From Nocardiopsis sp. CC223A (GTDB lineage: Bacteria > Actinomycetota > Actinomycetes > Streptosporangiales > Streptosporangiaceae), in NCBI RefSeq assembly GCF_030766825.1, contig NZ_JASFDV010000045.1, positions 1 through 52,078 of the forward strand: a stretch of 52,078 bases of DNA. The letters are read 5' to 3'. A model generated the notes under the pieces. The model did no database searches. It worked only from the letters and a program-made list of their open reading frames with translations, and was not told the DNA's origin. Both the position numbers and the translations under genes were made by a program. This document shows, one piece after another, positions 35,732 to 45,550 of the stretch. Position 1 is the first letter of the stretch; the number at the start of each line of letters is the position of its first letter.

Positions 35732-37444
35732 GTGAGGCCCGACATTCCCGCTGGTCACGACCGGGAAGTGGCGGAGGCTCGCCCGGGTGTCCCGTTGCGC
35801 CGCCTCCTGCTCGCCCTGGGCGACCCGATCCTGGACGTGGCCGCGGCCCCGGAGGGACTGGATGTCCAAGTGGACAACGTCCTCATCGTGGACCCCGAGG
35901 ACCGGACCGAGGTGCGCGGCGGCGACCTCGTCCTGCTCATCGGGGCCCGCGGCGGCTCGGCCCGGCGGCTGGTGCGGCGGATCGCCGAGCAGGGGGCGAG
36001 TGCGGTCGCGGTCAAGACCGGTGCCCCGCACGAGGGGAACCCGGCCCGCCGCCCCCGGGTGGGCGGTGACGACCTGGCCCCGCTGCGCGCCGAGGCGCAG
36101 GAGGCGGGCATCGCGCTGTTGGTGGTGCGCCCGGAGGTGCGCTGGGACCGGTTCCAGGCGGTGTGCCAGAGCATCGTGGACGACGCCCGGCTGCTGGAGG
36201 ACGGCGACACCGGCGAGGCCGACGGCGACCTGTTCTCGATGGCGCAGACCATCGCCCAGCTCACCGGCGGCCTGGTGAGCATCGAGGACTCGGCGAGCCG
36301 GGTGCTGGCCTACTCCAGCGGAGCCGAGGTGGACGAGCTGCGGCGGCTGTCGGTGCTGGGGCGGCGCGGCCCGGAGTCGTACCTGGCGCTGCTGCGCGAG
36401 TGGGGGGTGTTCGCCCGGCTGCGCGCGGGCGAGGAGGTCGTGCGCATCGACGAGCACCCCGAGCTGGGCATCCGGCGGCGGCTGGCGGTGGGCATCCACG
36501 CCGGTGACCGGCCGCTGGGCGCGATCTGGGTGCAGGAGGGTTCGCAGCCGCTGGCCGAGCACGCCGCGGAGGCGCTGCTGGGCGCGGCCCGCACCGCGGC
36601 CCTACAGATGATCCGCCAGCGCACCCGGGCCAGCGCCGGGCTGCGGCTGCGCGAGGACCTGCTGTCCAGTCTGCTCCAGGGGCGGATCGACGCGGCCGCC
36701 CTGGCCGACACGGTGGAGGTGCGCAGCGACCGGGCGGCACTGGTGGCGGCGTTCGCCCCGGTGGGCGAGGAGGGCCAGGAGCGGACCGACCGCCCCGAAC
36801 GGGAGCTGCGCCGCCGCCGGTTCCTCGACCTGGTGTCGGTGCACGCCGCCGCCTACCGGCGCAGCGCCCTGGTGACCGAGCTGAACGGCCGGGTCTACGC
36901 GCTGCTGCCGGACCTGACCCGGGACCGGGGCGGGGTGGAGCGCACGGTGGTGACGCTGTGCGGCCGGATCGTGGAGGCGGCGCGGTCGGCCCTGGGCCTG
37001 CGGGTGCGGGCGGCGGTGGGCTCGCCGGTGGGGCGGCTGGCCGACGCACCCGAGTCGCGGGAGGAGGCCGACCGGGTGCTGGAGGCGATGCGCGGCGACC
37101 CCGACCGGGAGGTCGCGACCATCGACGACGTGCGCTCGCGGGTGCTCATCCGGGAGACACTGGCGCTGCTGCACGAGGAGCCCTCGCTGCGGGACCCGCG
37201 GGTGTCGCGGCTGGTGGAGTACGACCGGGACGGCGGCGCGGAACTGGTGCGCTCGCTGTCGGCCTACCTGGAGGCGTTCGGGGACGCCCGGGCGGCGGCG
37301 GAGCGGCTGCACGTCCACCCGAACACCCTGCGGTACCGGGTGCGCCGGGCGGCGGAGGTCAGCGGCATCGACCTGTCCGACCCCGGGGAGCGTCTGTTCA
37401 CGCAGCTGCAACTGCTGATGGAGCAGGAACGGCCCACGCCGTGA
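35732..37444 (+). CDS. PucR-family transcriptional regulator of proline catabolism
   Basis: This 570-aa protein has an N-terminal PucR-type domain (VPLRRLLLALGDPILDVAAAPEGLDVQV ... VLLIGARG), a central GGDEF-like regulator segment (about 370-490) and a C-terminal HTH of the PucR_2 class (AYLEAFGDARAAAERLHVHPNTLRYRVRRAAEVSGIDL). The GTG at 35732 follows CGGAGG with ideal spacing; the much longer open frame upstream is antisense to the proline genes. It is divergent from pruA, like PruC, which activates proline catabolic genes in mycobacteria and related PucR regulators in Streptomyces. Its 3' end lies 18 bp from the 3' end of a tRNA gene on the opposite strand. Confidence 0.93.
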   Translation: MRPDIPAGHDREVAEARPGVPLRRLLLALGDPILDVAAAPEGLDVQVDNVLIVDPEDRTEVRGGDLVLLIGARGGSARRLVRRIAEQGASAVAVKTGAPHEGNPARRPRVGGDDLAPLRAEAQEAGIALLVVRPEVRWDRFQAVCQSIVDDARLLEDGDTGEADGDLFSMAQTIAQLTGGLVSIEDSASRVLAYSSGAEVDELRRLSVLGRRGPESYLALLREWGVFARLRAGEEVVRIDEHPELGIRRRLAVGIHAGDRPLGAIWVQEGSQPLAEHAAEALLGAARTAALQMIRQRTRASAGLRLREDLLSSLLQGRIDAAALADTVEVRSDRAALVAAFAPVGEEGQERTDRPERELRRRRFLDLVSVHAAAYRRSALVTELNGRVYALLPDLTRDRGGVERTVVTLCGRIVEAARSALGLRVRAAVGSPVGRLADAPESREEADRVLEAMRGDPDREVATIDDVRSRVLIRETLALLHEEPSLRDPRVSRLVEYDRDGGAELVRSLSAYLEAFGDARAAAERLHVHPNTLRYRVRRAAEVSGIDLSDPGERLFTQLQLLMEQERPTP

Positions 37445-37461
37445 GGCGACGGGCCCGCGAG

Positions 37462-37535
37462 TACCCCCGGTCGGACTCGAACCGACACTTGTGACCCTTT
37501 TAGGGGGCCTGCCTCTACCATTGGGCTACGAGGGC
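37462..37535 (-). tRNA. tRNA with non-standard features; anticodon reads UAA by position
   Basis: This is a 74-nt cloverleaf on the minus strand. The acceptor stem GCCCTCG/CGGGGGT has G-U at the first and fifth pairs. The D-arm is GCC...GGC with loop AATGGTA, the anticodon stem GGCCC/GGGTC has loop CCTAAAA, the variable loop is six bases (class I), and the T-arm is GTCGG-TTCGAGT-CCGAC, with discriminator A. CCA is not encoded. Position 33 is C instead of the near-universal U. Read strictly, bases 34-36 are UAA, which would pair with the leucine codon UUA. The normal tRNA-Leu(UAA) has a long variable arm, so the isotype is uncertain. It lies downstream of PucR in convergent orientation. Confidence 0.75.
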
Positions 37536-37603
37536 GAGCCCATCATACCGGCCGGGCCGATCGCGCACTTTGCCGCCGACCGACCGGAACCGGACACGCG
37601 GAG

Positions 37604-37632
37604 AGGCCGCTCCCCCCCGGGGGGAGCGGCCT
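37604..37632. terminator. Hairpin downstream of ndh
   Basis: A 12-bp AGGCCGCTCCCC inverted repeat with a 5-base loop lies 15 bp past the ndh stop, between ndh and the tRNA gene. Confidence 0.75.
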
Positions 37633-37646
37633 CCGCCGTACCGGTG

Positions 37647-39026
37647 TCAGCTCACCCGGCGCAGGTGGCCGCCCTCGACCGCCTGCGGGTTGCTGGCCTC
37701 CTCGAAGGCCTGGCGGGGCTCGGCCATGTCGGGCAGCGCGGCGAAGTCGCGGCGCAGGAAGAACCCGAGGGTCCAGTCCGACAGCACCCGGAACTTGCGG
37801 TTGAAGGTCGGGACCGCGAACAGGTGGTAGGCGCGGTGCGCGTACCAGGCCAGACGGCCGTTGAGCCCGATCCTCCCGAACAGCTGGGCGGCGCCCTTGT
37901 GCATGCCCAGCCCGGCCACCGCGCCGAGGTTCTTGTGGCGGTAGGCCTTGGGCTTCTCGCCGCGCAGGGTGGCGATGACGTTGTCGGCCAGCACCGGGGC
38001 CTGGCGCACCGCGTTCTGGGCGTTGGGCGGGTAGTAGCCGCCGTTGCCGTCGGGCACCTGGGCGTTGTCACCGCCGGCGAACACGTTCTCCGCACCGTTG
38101 ACGATGAGGTACTCGCTGGTGTCGACGTGGCCCTTGGGTCCCAGCGGCAGGTCGCTGGCGGAGACCACCGGGCTGGGCTTGACGCCCGCGGTCCACACCA
38201 GGGTCCCGGCGTCGAACTCGGCGCCGTCGCTGAGCTTGATGCGCTGGTCGACGGCCGACTCCAGGAACGTCTTGAGCCGGACGTCGATGCCGCGGCGGCG
38301 CAGCTGGTTGAGGGCCTTGGTCCCGACCTCGGGGCCGACCTCGGGCAGGATCTTGTCGGCGGCCTCGATGAGGAAGAACCGCACGTCCGACTGCTCGATC
38401 GAGGGGTGGATGCGGACCGCGTCGCGGACCATGTCCTCCAGCTCGGCGATGGCCTCGGCGCCGGCGAACCCGCCGCCGACGAACACGAAGGTCAGCGCCT
38501 TGCGGCGGACGTCCTCGTCGTCGGTGGAGTCGGCGATGGTCAGCTGGTCGAGCACGTGGTTGCGCAGGAAGGCGGCCTCTTCGACCGTCTTGATGCCGAT
38601 GCCCCACTCGGCCAGGCCGGGGATGGGCAGGGTGCGCGAGACGGCACCGGCGGCCATCACCAGGTAGTCGTAGGAGATGGTCTCGGGCTCGCCCACGTTG
38701 GGCTCGTAGCGGACGGTGCGGTCGGCGTTGTCGATGCGCACGACCCGGCCGCCCAGGACGCGGACCCGCTTGAAGACCTTGCGCAGCGGAACGACCACGT
38801 TGCGCGGGGAGATGCTGCCGGCCGCGGCCTCGGGCAGGAACGGCTGGTAGGTCATGTACGAGTTGGGGTCGATGACGGTGATCCGCGCTTCACCGGCACC
38901 GAGCTTCTTCTCCAGCCGCTTCGCGGTGTACATCCCGAGGTAACCGCCACCGACGATGAGGATGTGCGGGATCTCCGCCTCGTCCCCTCCGCCGTGCACC
39001 AGCCGGTAGTTCCTGCTCTCGGTCAT
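37647..39026 (-). CDS. ndh: Type II NADH dehydrogenase (NDH-2)
   Basis: This 459-aa non-proton-pumping NADH:quinone oxidoreductase has an FAD-binding Rossmann motif in HILIVGGGYLGMYTAKRL (about residues 21-38), a second NADH-binding motif FVFVGGGFAGAEAIAEL (about 180-196), VWTAGVKPSP, and NVFAGGDNAQVPD for the flavin. The quinone-site-like segment NAVRQAPVLADNV follows, and the C-terminal amphipathic helices likely mediate membrane binding. It feeds the respiratory quinone pool, as does the nearby proline dehydrogenase. Two Rex-type operator sequences upstream indicate control by the NADH/NAD ratio. Start at ATG 39026. Confidence 0.93.
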   Translation of the reverse strand: MTESRNYRLVHGGGDEAEIPHILIVGGGYLGMYTAKRLEKKLGAGEARITVIDPNSYMTYQPFLPEAAAGSISPRNVVVPLRKVFKRVRVLGGRVVRIDNADRTVRYEPNVGEPETISYDYLVMAAGAVSRTLPIPGLAEWGIGIKTVEEAAFLRNHVLDQLTIADSTDDEDVRRKALTFVFVGGGFAGAEAIAELEDMVRDAVRIHPSIEQSDVRFFLIEAADKILPEVGPEVGTKALNQLRRRGIDVRLKTFLESAVDQRIKLSDGAEFDAGTLVWTAGVKPSPVVSASDLPLGPKGHVDTSEYLIVNGAENVFAGGDNAQVPDGNGGYYPPNAQNAVRQAPVLADNVIATLRGEKPKAYRHKNLGAVAGLGMHKGAAQLFGRIGLNGRLAWYAHRAYHLFAVPTFNRKFRVLSDWTLGFFLRRDFAALPDMAEPRQAFEEASNPQAVEGGHLRRVS

Positions 39027-39138
39027 CGCATTTCCGCCCTAACGGTTTCTTCGGCCTCCCCCTGCGTGTCGGGGGTGGAGGCTCCCACTCAGGTTGTGAG
39101 TCGTGGCTGTTACGGGAGCCCGACCTTTTTGTCGCTGC

Positions 39139-39156
39139 TTGTGCATTCTTTCACAA
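39139..39156. promoter_or_regulatory. Rex-like operator, proximal (one mismatch)
   Basis: TTGTGCATTCTTTCACAA matches the Rex consensus TTGTGAANNNNTTCACAA except for C at position 6. It lies 113 bp upstream of the ndh start. Confidence 0.55.
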
Positions 39157-39243
39157 GCACCTGCCCACAGAGAAGGTTCACACCTGGCCACCTTCCCACC
39201 ACTTTCCCACCGGCCCGAATGGCGTTTCCGCAGCTCAGGGCGG

Positions 39244-39261
39244 TTGTGAAAGCGTTCACAA
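39244..39261. promoter_or_regulatory. Rex-like operator, distal (perfect match)
   Basis: TTGTGAAAGCGTTCACAA is an exact match to the Rex consensus TTGTGAANNNNTTCACAA. It lies 218 bp upstream of the ndh start, in the long ndh leader region. Confidence 0.65.
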
Positions 39262-39372
39262 GGGTCCGACGGGGTGACACGTCTCACCCGGAGGCCCCTT
39301 GTCCGGACCCCGAAAGACCCTGGTGAACCCTAGAACACGAGCTCTCCTGCCCCGTGCTCGGGTCCGGGGTGC

Positions 39373-39506
39373 GTTCGGCGGATCATTCCGGGCCCGCCCG
39401 TCGCCCGCCACCACCCTCAGCGGACGCCTTCGGCGCGGTACCCCCACGGAGCCGCGAGGCCGCTCCCGGCACCCGGCGCGAGCGCCGAGCCGCTCGAAGG
39501 CGCCCG
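39373..39506 (-). mobile_element. MITE-like family 1 element, copy C (internally deleted)
   Basis: The inverted-repeat end GTTCGGCGGATCATTCCGGG (39373-39392) is followed by about 70 bp almost identical to copy B (GGGCCCGCCCGTCGCCC, GCCACCACC, GGACGCCTTCGGCGCGGTA, CACGGAGCCG). About 100 bp of the interior are absent and the far end (GCCGAGCCGCTCGAAGGCGCC) has degraded. Same orientation as copy B. Confidence 0.75.
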
Positions 39507-39555
39507 CCCCTCGGCCCCGGACCAGCGGCGAGGTCGGGAGGTCCGACCGGGGGCC

Positions 39556-39671
39556 GTGTCCCGTGGAGTGGTGTGGGAACAACGGCTGTCCACAAGCACG
39601 AATCGCCGGCCGGCGCGTCGTCACCTCTGGGGCTCTGGAACCGAACGAGGTCACACCACTCGGTGGGACAC
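39556..39671 (+). mobile_element. MITE-like family 2 element, copy 1
   Basis: This 116-bp segment has 20-bp terminal inverted repeats: GTGTCCCGTGGAGTGGTGTG at the left end and CACACCACTCGGTGGGACAC at the right, with three mismatches. The interior (AACNNCGGCTGT, ATCGCCGGCCGG, CCGAACGAGGTCACACCAC) is shared with copy 2 at 45316-45433 in the opposite orientation, at about 75% identity by eye. No coding capacity. Confidence 0.75.
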
Positions 39672-39836
39672 CGTCCAACCGGGTCCTGATCGAGGAACGG
39701 GCCTACGCTCGCCCGTATCGGCCCGGGTCCGGGAAGCGTTCACGGGGCGGCCGCACCACTACGATCACCACCGGTTGCGCACCGCGATCAGCGGTCCTCC
39801 CGCTTCCCGTGTGCCCGACCCCTCAGGTCAGCGCAC

Positions 39837-40823
39837 CTAGACGACCAGGCTCCAGGCCACGCCGTCCAGGATGTCGTGCTCACTGGCCGTGAACGCGTCC
39901 GCCCCCGTGCGGGCCAGGACCCGGGACAGCACCAGCGCGCCCGCGCCGATCACGTCCACCCGGCCCGGGTGCATGACGCCGATCTCCGACCGCTCCACCG
40001 ACGTGGCCGACAGCAGTTCCCCGGTGATCCGGTCCAGCTCCGCCGCCGACACGCGCGTGTGGTGGATCCGCTCGGAGTCGTACTCGGGCAGGTCCAGGGC
40101 GATCCCGGCGACCGTCGTCGCGGTGCCCGCGACGCACACCACCGTGCCCGCCTCGCGCAGCGGCACGACCCGCTCGACCTCGTCCAGCGCCGCGTCGATG
40201 TCGGCGGTCGCAGCCGCGATCTCCTGCGCGGTGGGCGGGTCGCTGCGCAGGTGCCGCTCGGTCATCCGCACACAGCCGATGTTGACCGACAGCGCGGCCC
40301 GCACCAGCTCGTCCTGGGCGGCGGGCTCGCCGCCCAGGACGAACTCGGTGGACCCGCCGCCGATGTCCACCACCAGGAACGGCGGCTTGAGGTCGGGGTG
40401 CCCGCCCTCGGCGGCCTCGGCGGCGAACTCGGCGGTGGCGCCCACGAAGGACAGCTCCGCCTCGTCCAGGCCGGTGACGACCTCCGGCTCCACACCCAGG
40501 ATCTCGCGCACGCCGTCGATGAACACCCGGCGGTTGTCCGCGTCCCGGGTGGCGCTGGTCGCGACCATCCGCACCGCGTCCGGGCCCAGTTCGATACCGT
40601 GCGCCTCGATGGCCTCGGCGTAGCCGCGCAGCGCCTCGAAGGTGCGCTCCAGCGCCTGCGGGGCGAACGCCCCGGTCTCGTCGACGCCCTCGCCCAGCCG
40701 CACGATCTCCATGCGCCGGTCGACGTCCACGACCTGGACCTCGTCACCGTCGATGTGGACGACGTCCGCGATCAGCAGCCTGACCGAGTTCGTCCCGCAG
40801 TCGATCGCCGCGACACCGCTCAT
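39837..40823 (-). CDS. ppx: Exopolyphosphatase / Ppx-GppA family phosphatase
   Basis: This 328-aa member of the actin-like ASKHA fold has phosphate-1 loop AAIDCGTNSVRLLIAD, phosphate-2 loop VVDIGGGSTEFVLG with the conserved Glu, and VCVAGTATTVAG as the third nucleotide-type motif. It hydrolyses polyphosphate and/or pppGpp. The short form without C-terminal HD-like domain corresponds to mycobacterial Ppx2 (Rv1026), whose activity is debated. ATG 40823 overlaps the DUF501 stop by four bases (ATGA), indicating translational coupling. It is the last gene of the eno-ftsB-DUF501-ppx operon. Confidence 0.93.
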   Translation of the reverse strand: MSGVAAIDCGTNSVRLLIADVVHIDGDEVQVVDVDRRMEIVRLGEGVDETGAFAPQALERTFEALRGYAEAIEAHGIELGPDAVRMVATSATRDADNRRVFIDGVREILGVEPEVVTGLDEAELSFVGATAEFAAEAAEGGHPDLKPPFLVVDIGGGSTEFVLGGEPAAQDELVRAALSVNIGCVRMTERHLRSDPPTAQEIAAATADIDAALDEVERVVPLREAGTVVCVAGTATTVAGIALDLPEYDSERIHHTRVSAAELDRITGELLSATSVERSEIGVMHPGRVDVIGAGALVLSRVLARTGADAFTASEHDILDGVAWSLVV

Positions 40824-41398
40824 GACCCGTTCCCTTCCGTGCCCTCGGGGGCGTTCTCGTCGACGCACACGCAGGGTCCCCTGTCCCACCAGTGCGGGAG
40901 CTCCTCCAGAGCCTGGGCGCCGAACGGGTTGATCCCCGGCTCGGCCAGCTCGTGGGCGACCAGCGCGTGCAGGCATTTGACCCGGGTGGGCATGCCGCCG
41001 GTGCTCTGCATCCCCTCCGGCAGCGGCTCCACGCCGTCGCGGCGCGCCTGCTCGGCCCGCTCGGCGATGTAGGACTCGTGCGCCTTGGTGTAGGCGGCGC
41101 GCAGGTCCGGGTCCTCGGCCAGGCGGTCCTGCATCTTGCGCATCCGGCCGGAGTTCTCCAGCCGGCCGATCGCGGACGCGGCGCGCGGGCACGTCAGGTA
41201 GTACAACGTCGGGAAGGGGGTCCCGTCCTCCAGCCGCGGTGCGGTGCGCACCACGTCCGGCAGGCCGCACGGGCAGCGGTGCGCGACCCCGCGCACGCCG
41301 CGCGGGGCACGGCCCAGCTGGAGTTCGATGGCGGCGGTGTCGCTCGGGTCGACGGGGTCCCCGGTACGCCCGGATGCGGGCTGATCTGCGGAAGTCAT
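40820..41398 (-). CDS. DUF501 protein
   Basis: This 192-aa protein has family features: QLGRAPRGVRGVAHRCPCGLPDVVRTAPRLEDGTPFPTLYYLTCP near the N-terminus, and CLHALVAHELAEPGINPFG plus WWDRGPCV toward the C-terminus. The conserved Cys and His residues suggest a metal site. It sits between ftsB-like and ppx genes as in most actinobacteria (Rv1025) and is translationally coupled to ppx. Function unknown. Confidence 0.9.
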   Translation of the reverse strand: MTSADQPASGRTGDPVDPSDTAAIELQLGRAPRGVRGVAHRCPCGLPDVVRTAPRLEDGTPFPTLYYLTCPRAASAIGRLENSGRMRKMQDRLAEDPDLRAAYTKAHESYIAERAEQARRDGVEPLPEGMQSTGGMPTRVKCLHALVAHELAEPGINPFGAQALEELPHWWDRGPCVCVDENAPEGTEGNGS

Positions 41399-41468
41399 GA
41401 CCGGTCCAGGATAGGGCCACCGGGGCGTCCGCGGCCCGCCCGGGGCCGTGCGGGCCGGAACCCGCCGG

Positions 41469-42014
41469 TCAGGGCGCGGCGCCCGCGGCGGGGTCGTCGG
41501 CCTCCTGCACCGAACGCCACAGCGCGGTGAACCACGGCTCGCCGGGGCCCGCCTCGGCGCCGGGCTCGTCCTCGTCCTCGGGACGCACCACGATGTAGGC
41601 GGTCTCGTCCGGGTACTGGTAGTGCAGGCGCAGCCGGGCCTCGCGCTCGACGTACTCGTCGGTGCTCAGGGCCTCCTCGCGCGAGCGCAGTTCGTGCACG
41701 CTCGCCTCCATGCGCGCCCGCTCCTCCTGGAGCCGGGCGATCTGGGCGCGCTGGGCCACGTACTCGCGCAGCGGGTAGGCCAGGCTGAGCGCGATCACGC
41801 ACACGACCAGGGCCAGGATCGCGGCCCGGCTGGTGAGCATGGGCCGCACGGCCCGGGCCGGGGAGGACGCCGGTCGTGACGCCCTCCCCTGCTGCTGCTT
41901 CTGCTTCTTCCGGTCCGGTGTCCTCGTGTCCCGCCGGGCGGCACGACCGCGCGGCCTGTCGGCTTTGGTCGCCTTACGGGCCTTTGCGGGCGGCTGCTGC
42001 GATTCGCGGGACAC
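41469..42014 (-). CDS. FtsB/DivIC-type septum formation initiator
   Basis: This 181-aa bitopic protein has a long basic, Gln/Lys-rich cytoplasmic N-terminus (about 1-60), one membrane helix (about 63-82, AAILALVVCVIALSLAYPL), then a coiled coil (EYVAQRAQIARLQEERARMEASVHELRSREE) and the DivIC-like YVEREARLRLHYQYPDETAYIVV motif. It is expected to join the FtsQ-FtsL-FtsB divisome subcomplex. The gene starts with GTG nine bases after eno. The conserved eno-ftsB order supports the assignment (Rv1024). Confidence 0.9.
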   Translation of the reverse strand: MSRESQQPPAKARKATKADRPRGRAARRDTRTPDRKKQKQQQGRASRPASSPARAVRPMLTSRAAILALVVCVIALSLAYPLREYVAQRAQIARLQEERARMEASVHELRSREEALSTDEYVEREARLRLHYQYPDETAYIVVRPEDEDEPGAEAGPGEPWFTALWRSVQEADDPAAGAAP

Positions 42015-42023
42015 TGGGGCAGA

Positions 42024-43980
<1,957 letters not shown>

Positions 43981-44036
43981 AGACGTCACTCCCGTTCCTG
44001 CCGCTGGTTGCCCCAAGAGTCTAGCCCTGACCTTCC

Positions 44037-44066
44037 GACCGGTAAGTTACTTGACGACCGGTAAGT
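44037..44066. promoter_or_regulatory. Direct-repeat operator of the TetR/monooxygenase divergon
   Basis: GACCGGTAAGT occurs at 44037-44047 and again at 44056-44066, a 19-bp period. Each contains the ACCGGT palindrome. CTTTACGGT downstream may belong to the monooxygenase promoter. Confidence 0.6.
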
Positions 44067-44124
44067 GGCTCTTTACGGTGAAGGGGACGGCACACCTTCC
44101 GAGGGACCCTTTGGAGGACCTCCC

Positions 44125-45336
44125 ATGCCCGCCGTGCACGACGTCCTGATCTCCGGCGCCGGTGTCGCCGGACCCGCCCTCGCCCACTGGCTGCACCACC
44201 ACGGCATCCGCGCGACCGTGGTCGAACGCGCCCCGGCCCCGCGGCCCGGCGGCTACGCCATCGACCTGCGCGGCGTCGCCATCGACGTGGCCGAACGCAT
44301 GGGCGTGCTCGACGAGATCCGCCGCAACCTCACCGAGATGAACGGCGCGGCCTTCGTCGACGCCCGGGGCCGCCGCCGCGCCGGGATCTCCTCCGCCGAC
44401 GCGGTGGACGACGGCCGCTCGCTGGAGGTCCTGCGCGGTGACCTGGTGCGCATCCTGCACACGCCCACCACCGTGTACACCGAGTACCTGTACGACGACA
44501 CCCTCACCGCCCTGGAGCAGGACGGTGACCGGGTGCGGGCGACCTTCGAGAAGGCCGCGCCGCGCACCTTCGACCTGGTCGTGGGCGCCGACGGGCTGCA
44601 CTCCACGACCCGGCGGCTGGCGTTCGGCCCCGAGGAGCGGTACGCCCGGTTCCTGGGCGCCCACATCAGCATCTTCACGGTCCCGAACCACCTGGGGCTG
44701 GACCGGGAGGCGCTGCTGTTCAACGTCCCGGGCAAGGGGTCGGGGATGTACCAGACCCCACGCGCCGAGGGCGCCAAGGGGATCTTCCTGGTCCGCACCG
44801 ACGGGGACGCCGGGATCGCCCGCCGCCCGCCCGCCGCGCAGCGGGCGTACCTGCGCGCGGAGTTCTCCGGCCTGGGCTGGGAGAACGACCGGATCCTGGA
44901 CGCCATGGACGCGTCGGAGGACTTCTACTTCGACTCGGTCACCCGGATCCACATGGACGCCTGGTCGACCGGCCGGGTGGCCCTGCTGGGCGACGCCGGG
45001 TACTGCCCCTCCCCCATGTCCGGGCAGGGCACCAGCCTGGCCCTGGTCGGCGCGTACGTGCTCGCCCAGGAGCTGGCCCGGCACGACGGCACCGCCGAGG
45101 CCCTGGCCGCCTACGAGGCCCGGATGCGGCCCTACGTGAACGCCAACCAGGCCATCGCCGACGCCGGGCTGGGCATCCTCGCCCCGCGCACCCGTCGCGG
45201 GATCGTCCTGCGCAACACGCTGCTGCGGGCGGGCGGGCCGTTGCTCTCACTGCTGGGCCGGTTCGACGAACGCCTGTCCCGCGCCGCCGAGGCCCTGGAC
45301 CTGGACGCCCCGGTGGTGTCCCGCCGGGTGGTGTGA
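44125..45336 (+). CDS. FAD-dependent aromatic monooxygenase (PHBH/TetX-like)
   Basis: This 403-aa class A flavoprotein monooxygenase has an ADP-binding GxGxxG in DVLISGAGVAGPALAHWL (residues 6-23), the DG motif in DLVVGADGLHSTTRR and the GD motif in RVALLGDAGYCPSPMSGQGTSLAL. The N-terminal layout (APRPGGYAIDLRGVAIDVAERMG) resembles TetX-like antibiotic hydroxylases, but the substrate cannot be assigned. ATG 44125 has GGAGGA upstream. The last seven codons and the stop lie inside a family 2 inverted-repeat element, so the natural C-terminus may have been altered by insertion; the catalytic core is intact. Confidence 0.9.
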   Translation: MPAVHDVLISGAGVAGPALAHWLHHHGIRATVVERAPAPRPGGYAIDLRGVAIDVAERMGVLDEIRRNLTEMNGAAFVDARGRRRAGISSADAVDDGRSLEVLRGDLVRILHTPTTVYTEYLYDDTLTALEQDGDRVRATFEKAAPRTFDLVVGADGLHSTTRRLAFGPEERYARFLGAHISIFTVPNHLGLDREALLFNVPGKGSGMYQTPRAEGAKGIFLVRTDGDAGIARRPPAAQRAYLRAEFSGLGWENDRILDAMDASEDFYFDSVTRIHMDAWSTGRVALLGDAGYCPSPMSGQGTSLALVGAYVLAQELARHDGTAEALAAYEARMRPYVNANQAIADAGLGILAPRTRRGIVLRNTLLRAGGPLLSLLGRFDERLSRAAEALDLDAPVVSRRVV

Positions 45337-45433
45337 CTTCGTTCGGCCCCCGGGTACCGAAGGCGACAACGCTCCGGCCGGCGACTCGTCCTTGTGCGAA
45401 CAGCCGGTGTTCTCGCACCACTCGCCGGGACAT
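45316..45433 (-). mobile_element. MITE-like family 2 element, copy 2 (supplies a gene's stop codon)
   Basis: This 118-bp segment is bounded by GTGTCCCGCCGGGTGGTGTG on the plus strand and the complement of ATGTCCCGGCGAGTGGTGCG at its far end. Read on the minus strand it aligns with copy 1 at 39556 over its whole length. The left end overlaps the 3' end of the monooxygenase gene, and GTG-TGA within it encodes the final Val and stop. Confidence 0.75.
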
Positions 45434-45550
45434 GACCGACGCCCCGGTCCCGGCCCGCCCCTGACCTGGGCCGGAACGGGAAAGGGCGGGAAAGTGCGGG
45501 CCGGGGCGGGACGACCCCGATTTCCGCGGGGCCGCCCGGGGCCGCCCCGA

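Larger units (their letters stand above)
39027..39836. other. 810-bp non-coding region holding two MITE-like elements and ndh control
   Basis: This is the longest gene-free stretch of the window. From left to right it contains the ndh leader with two Rex-like sites, family 1 copy C (39373-39506), family 2 copy 1 (39556-39671), and about 165 bp up to the ppx stop in which I see nothing definite. Open frames here are short and overlap the repeats. Confidence 0.7.

Noticed and set aside
39299..39892. 197-residue frame in the ndh-ppx gap
   Set aside because: It spans two unrelated repeat elements, runs into the ppx 3' end antisense, and has no ribosome site or domain.
40824..41420. N-terminal extension of the ppx frame to 41420
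   Set aside because: It runs opposite to codon pattern of DUF501 in another frame; the ATG at 40823 overlapping the DUF501 stop is the natural start.
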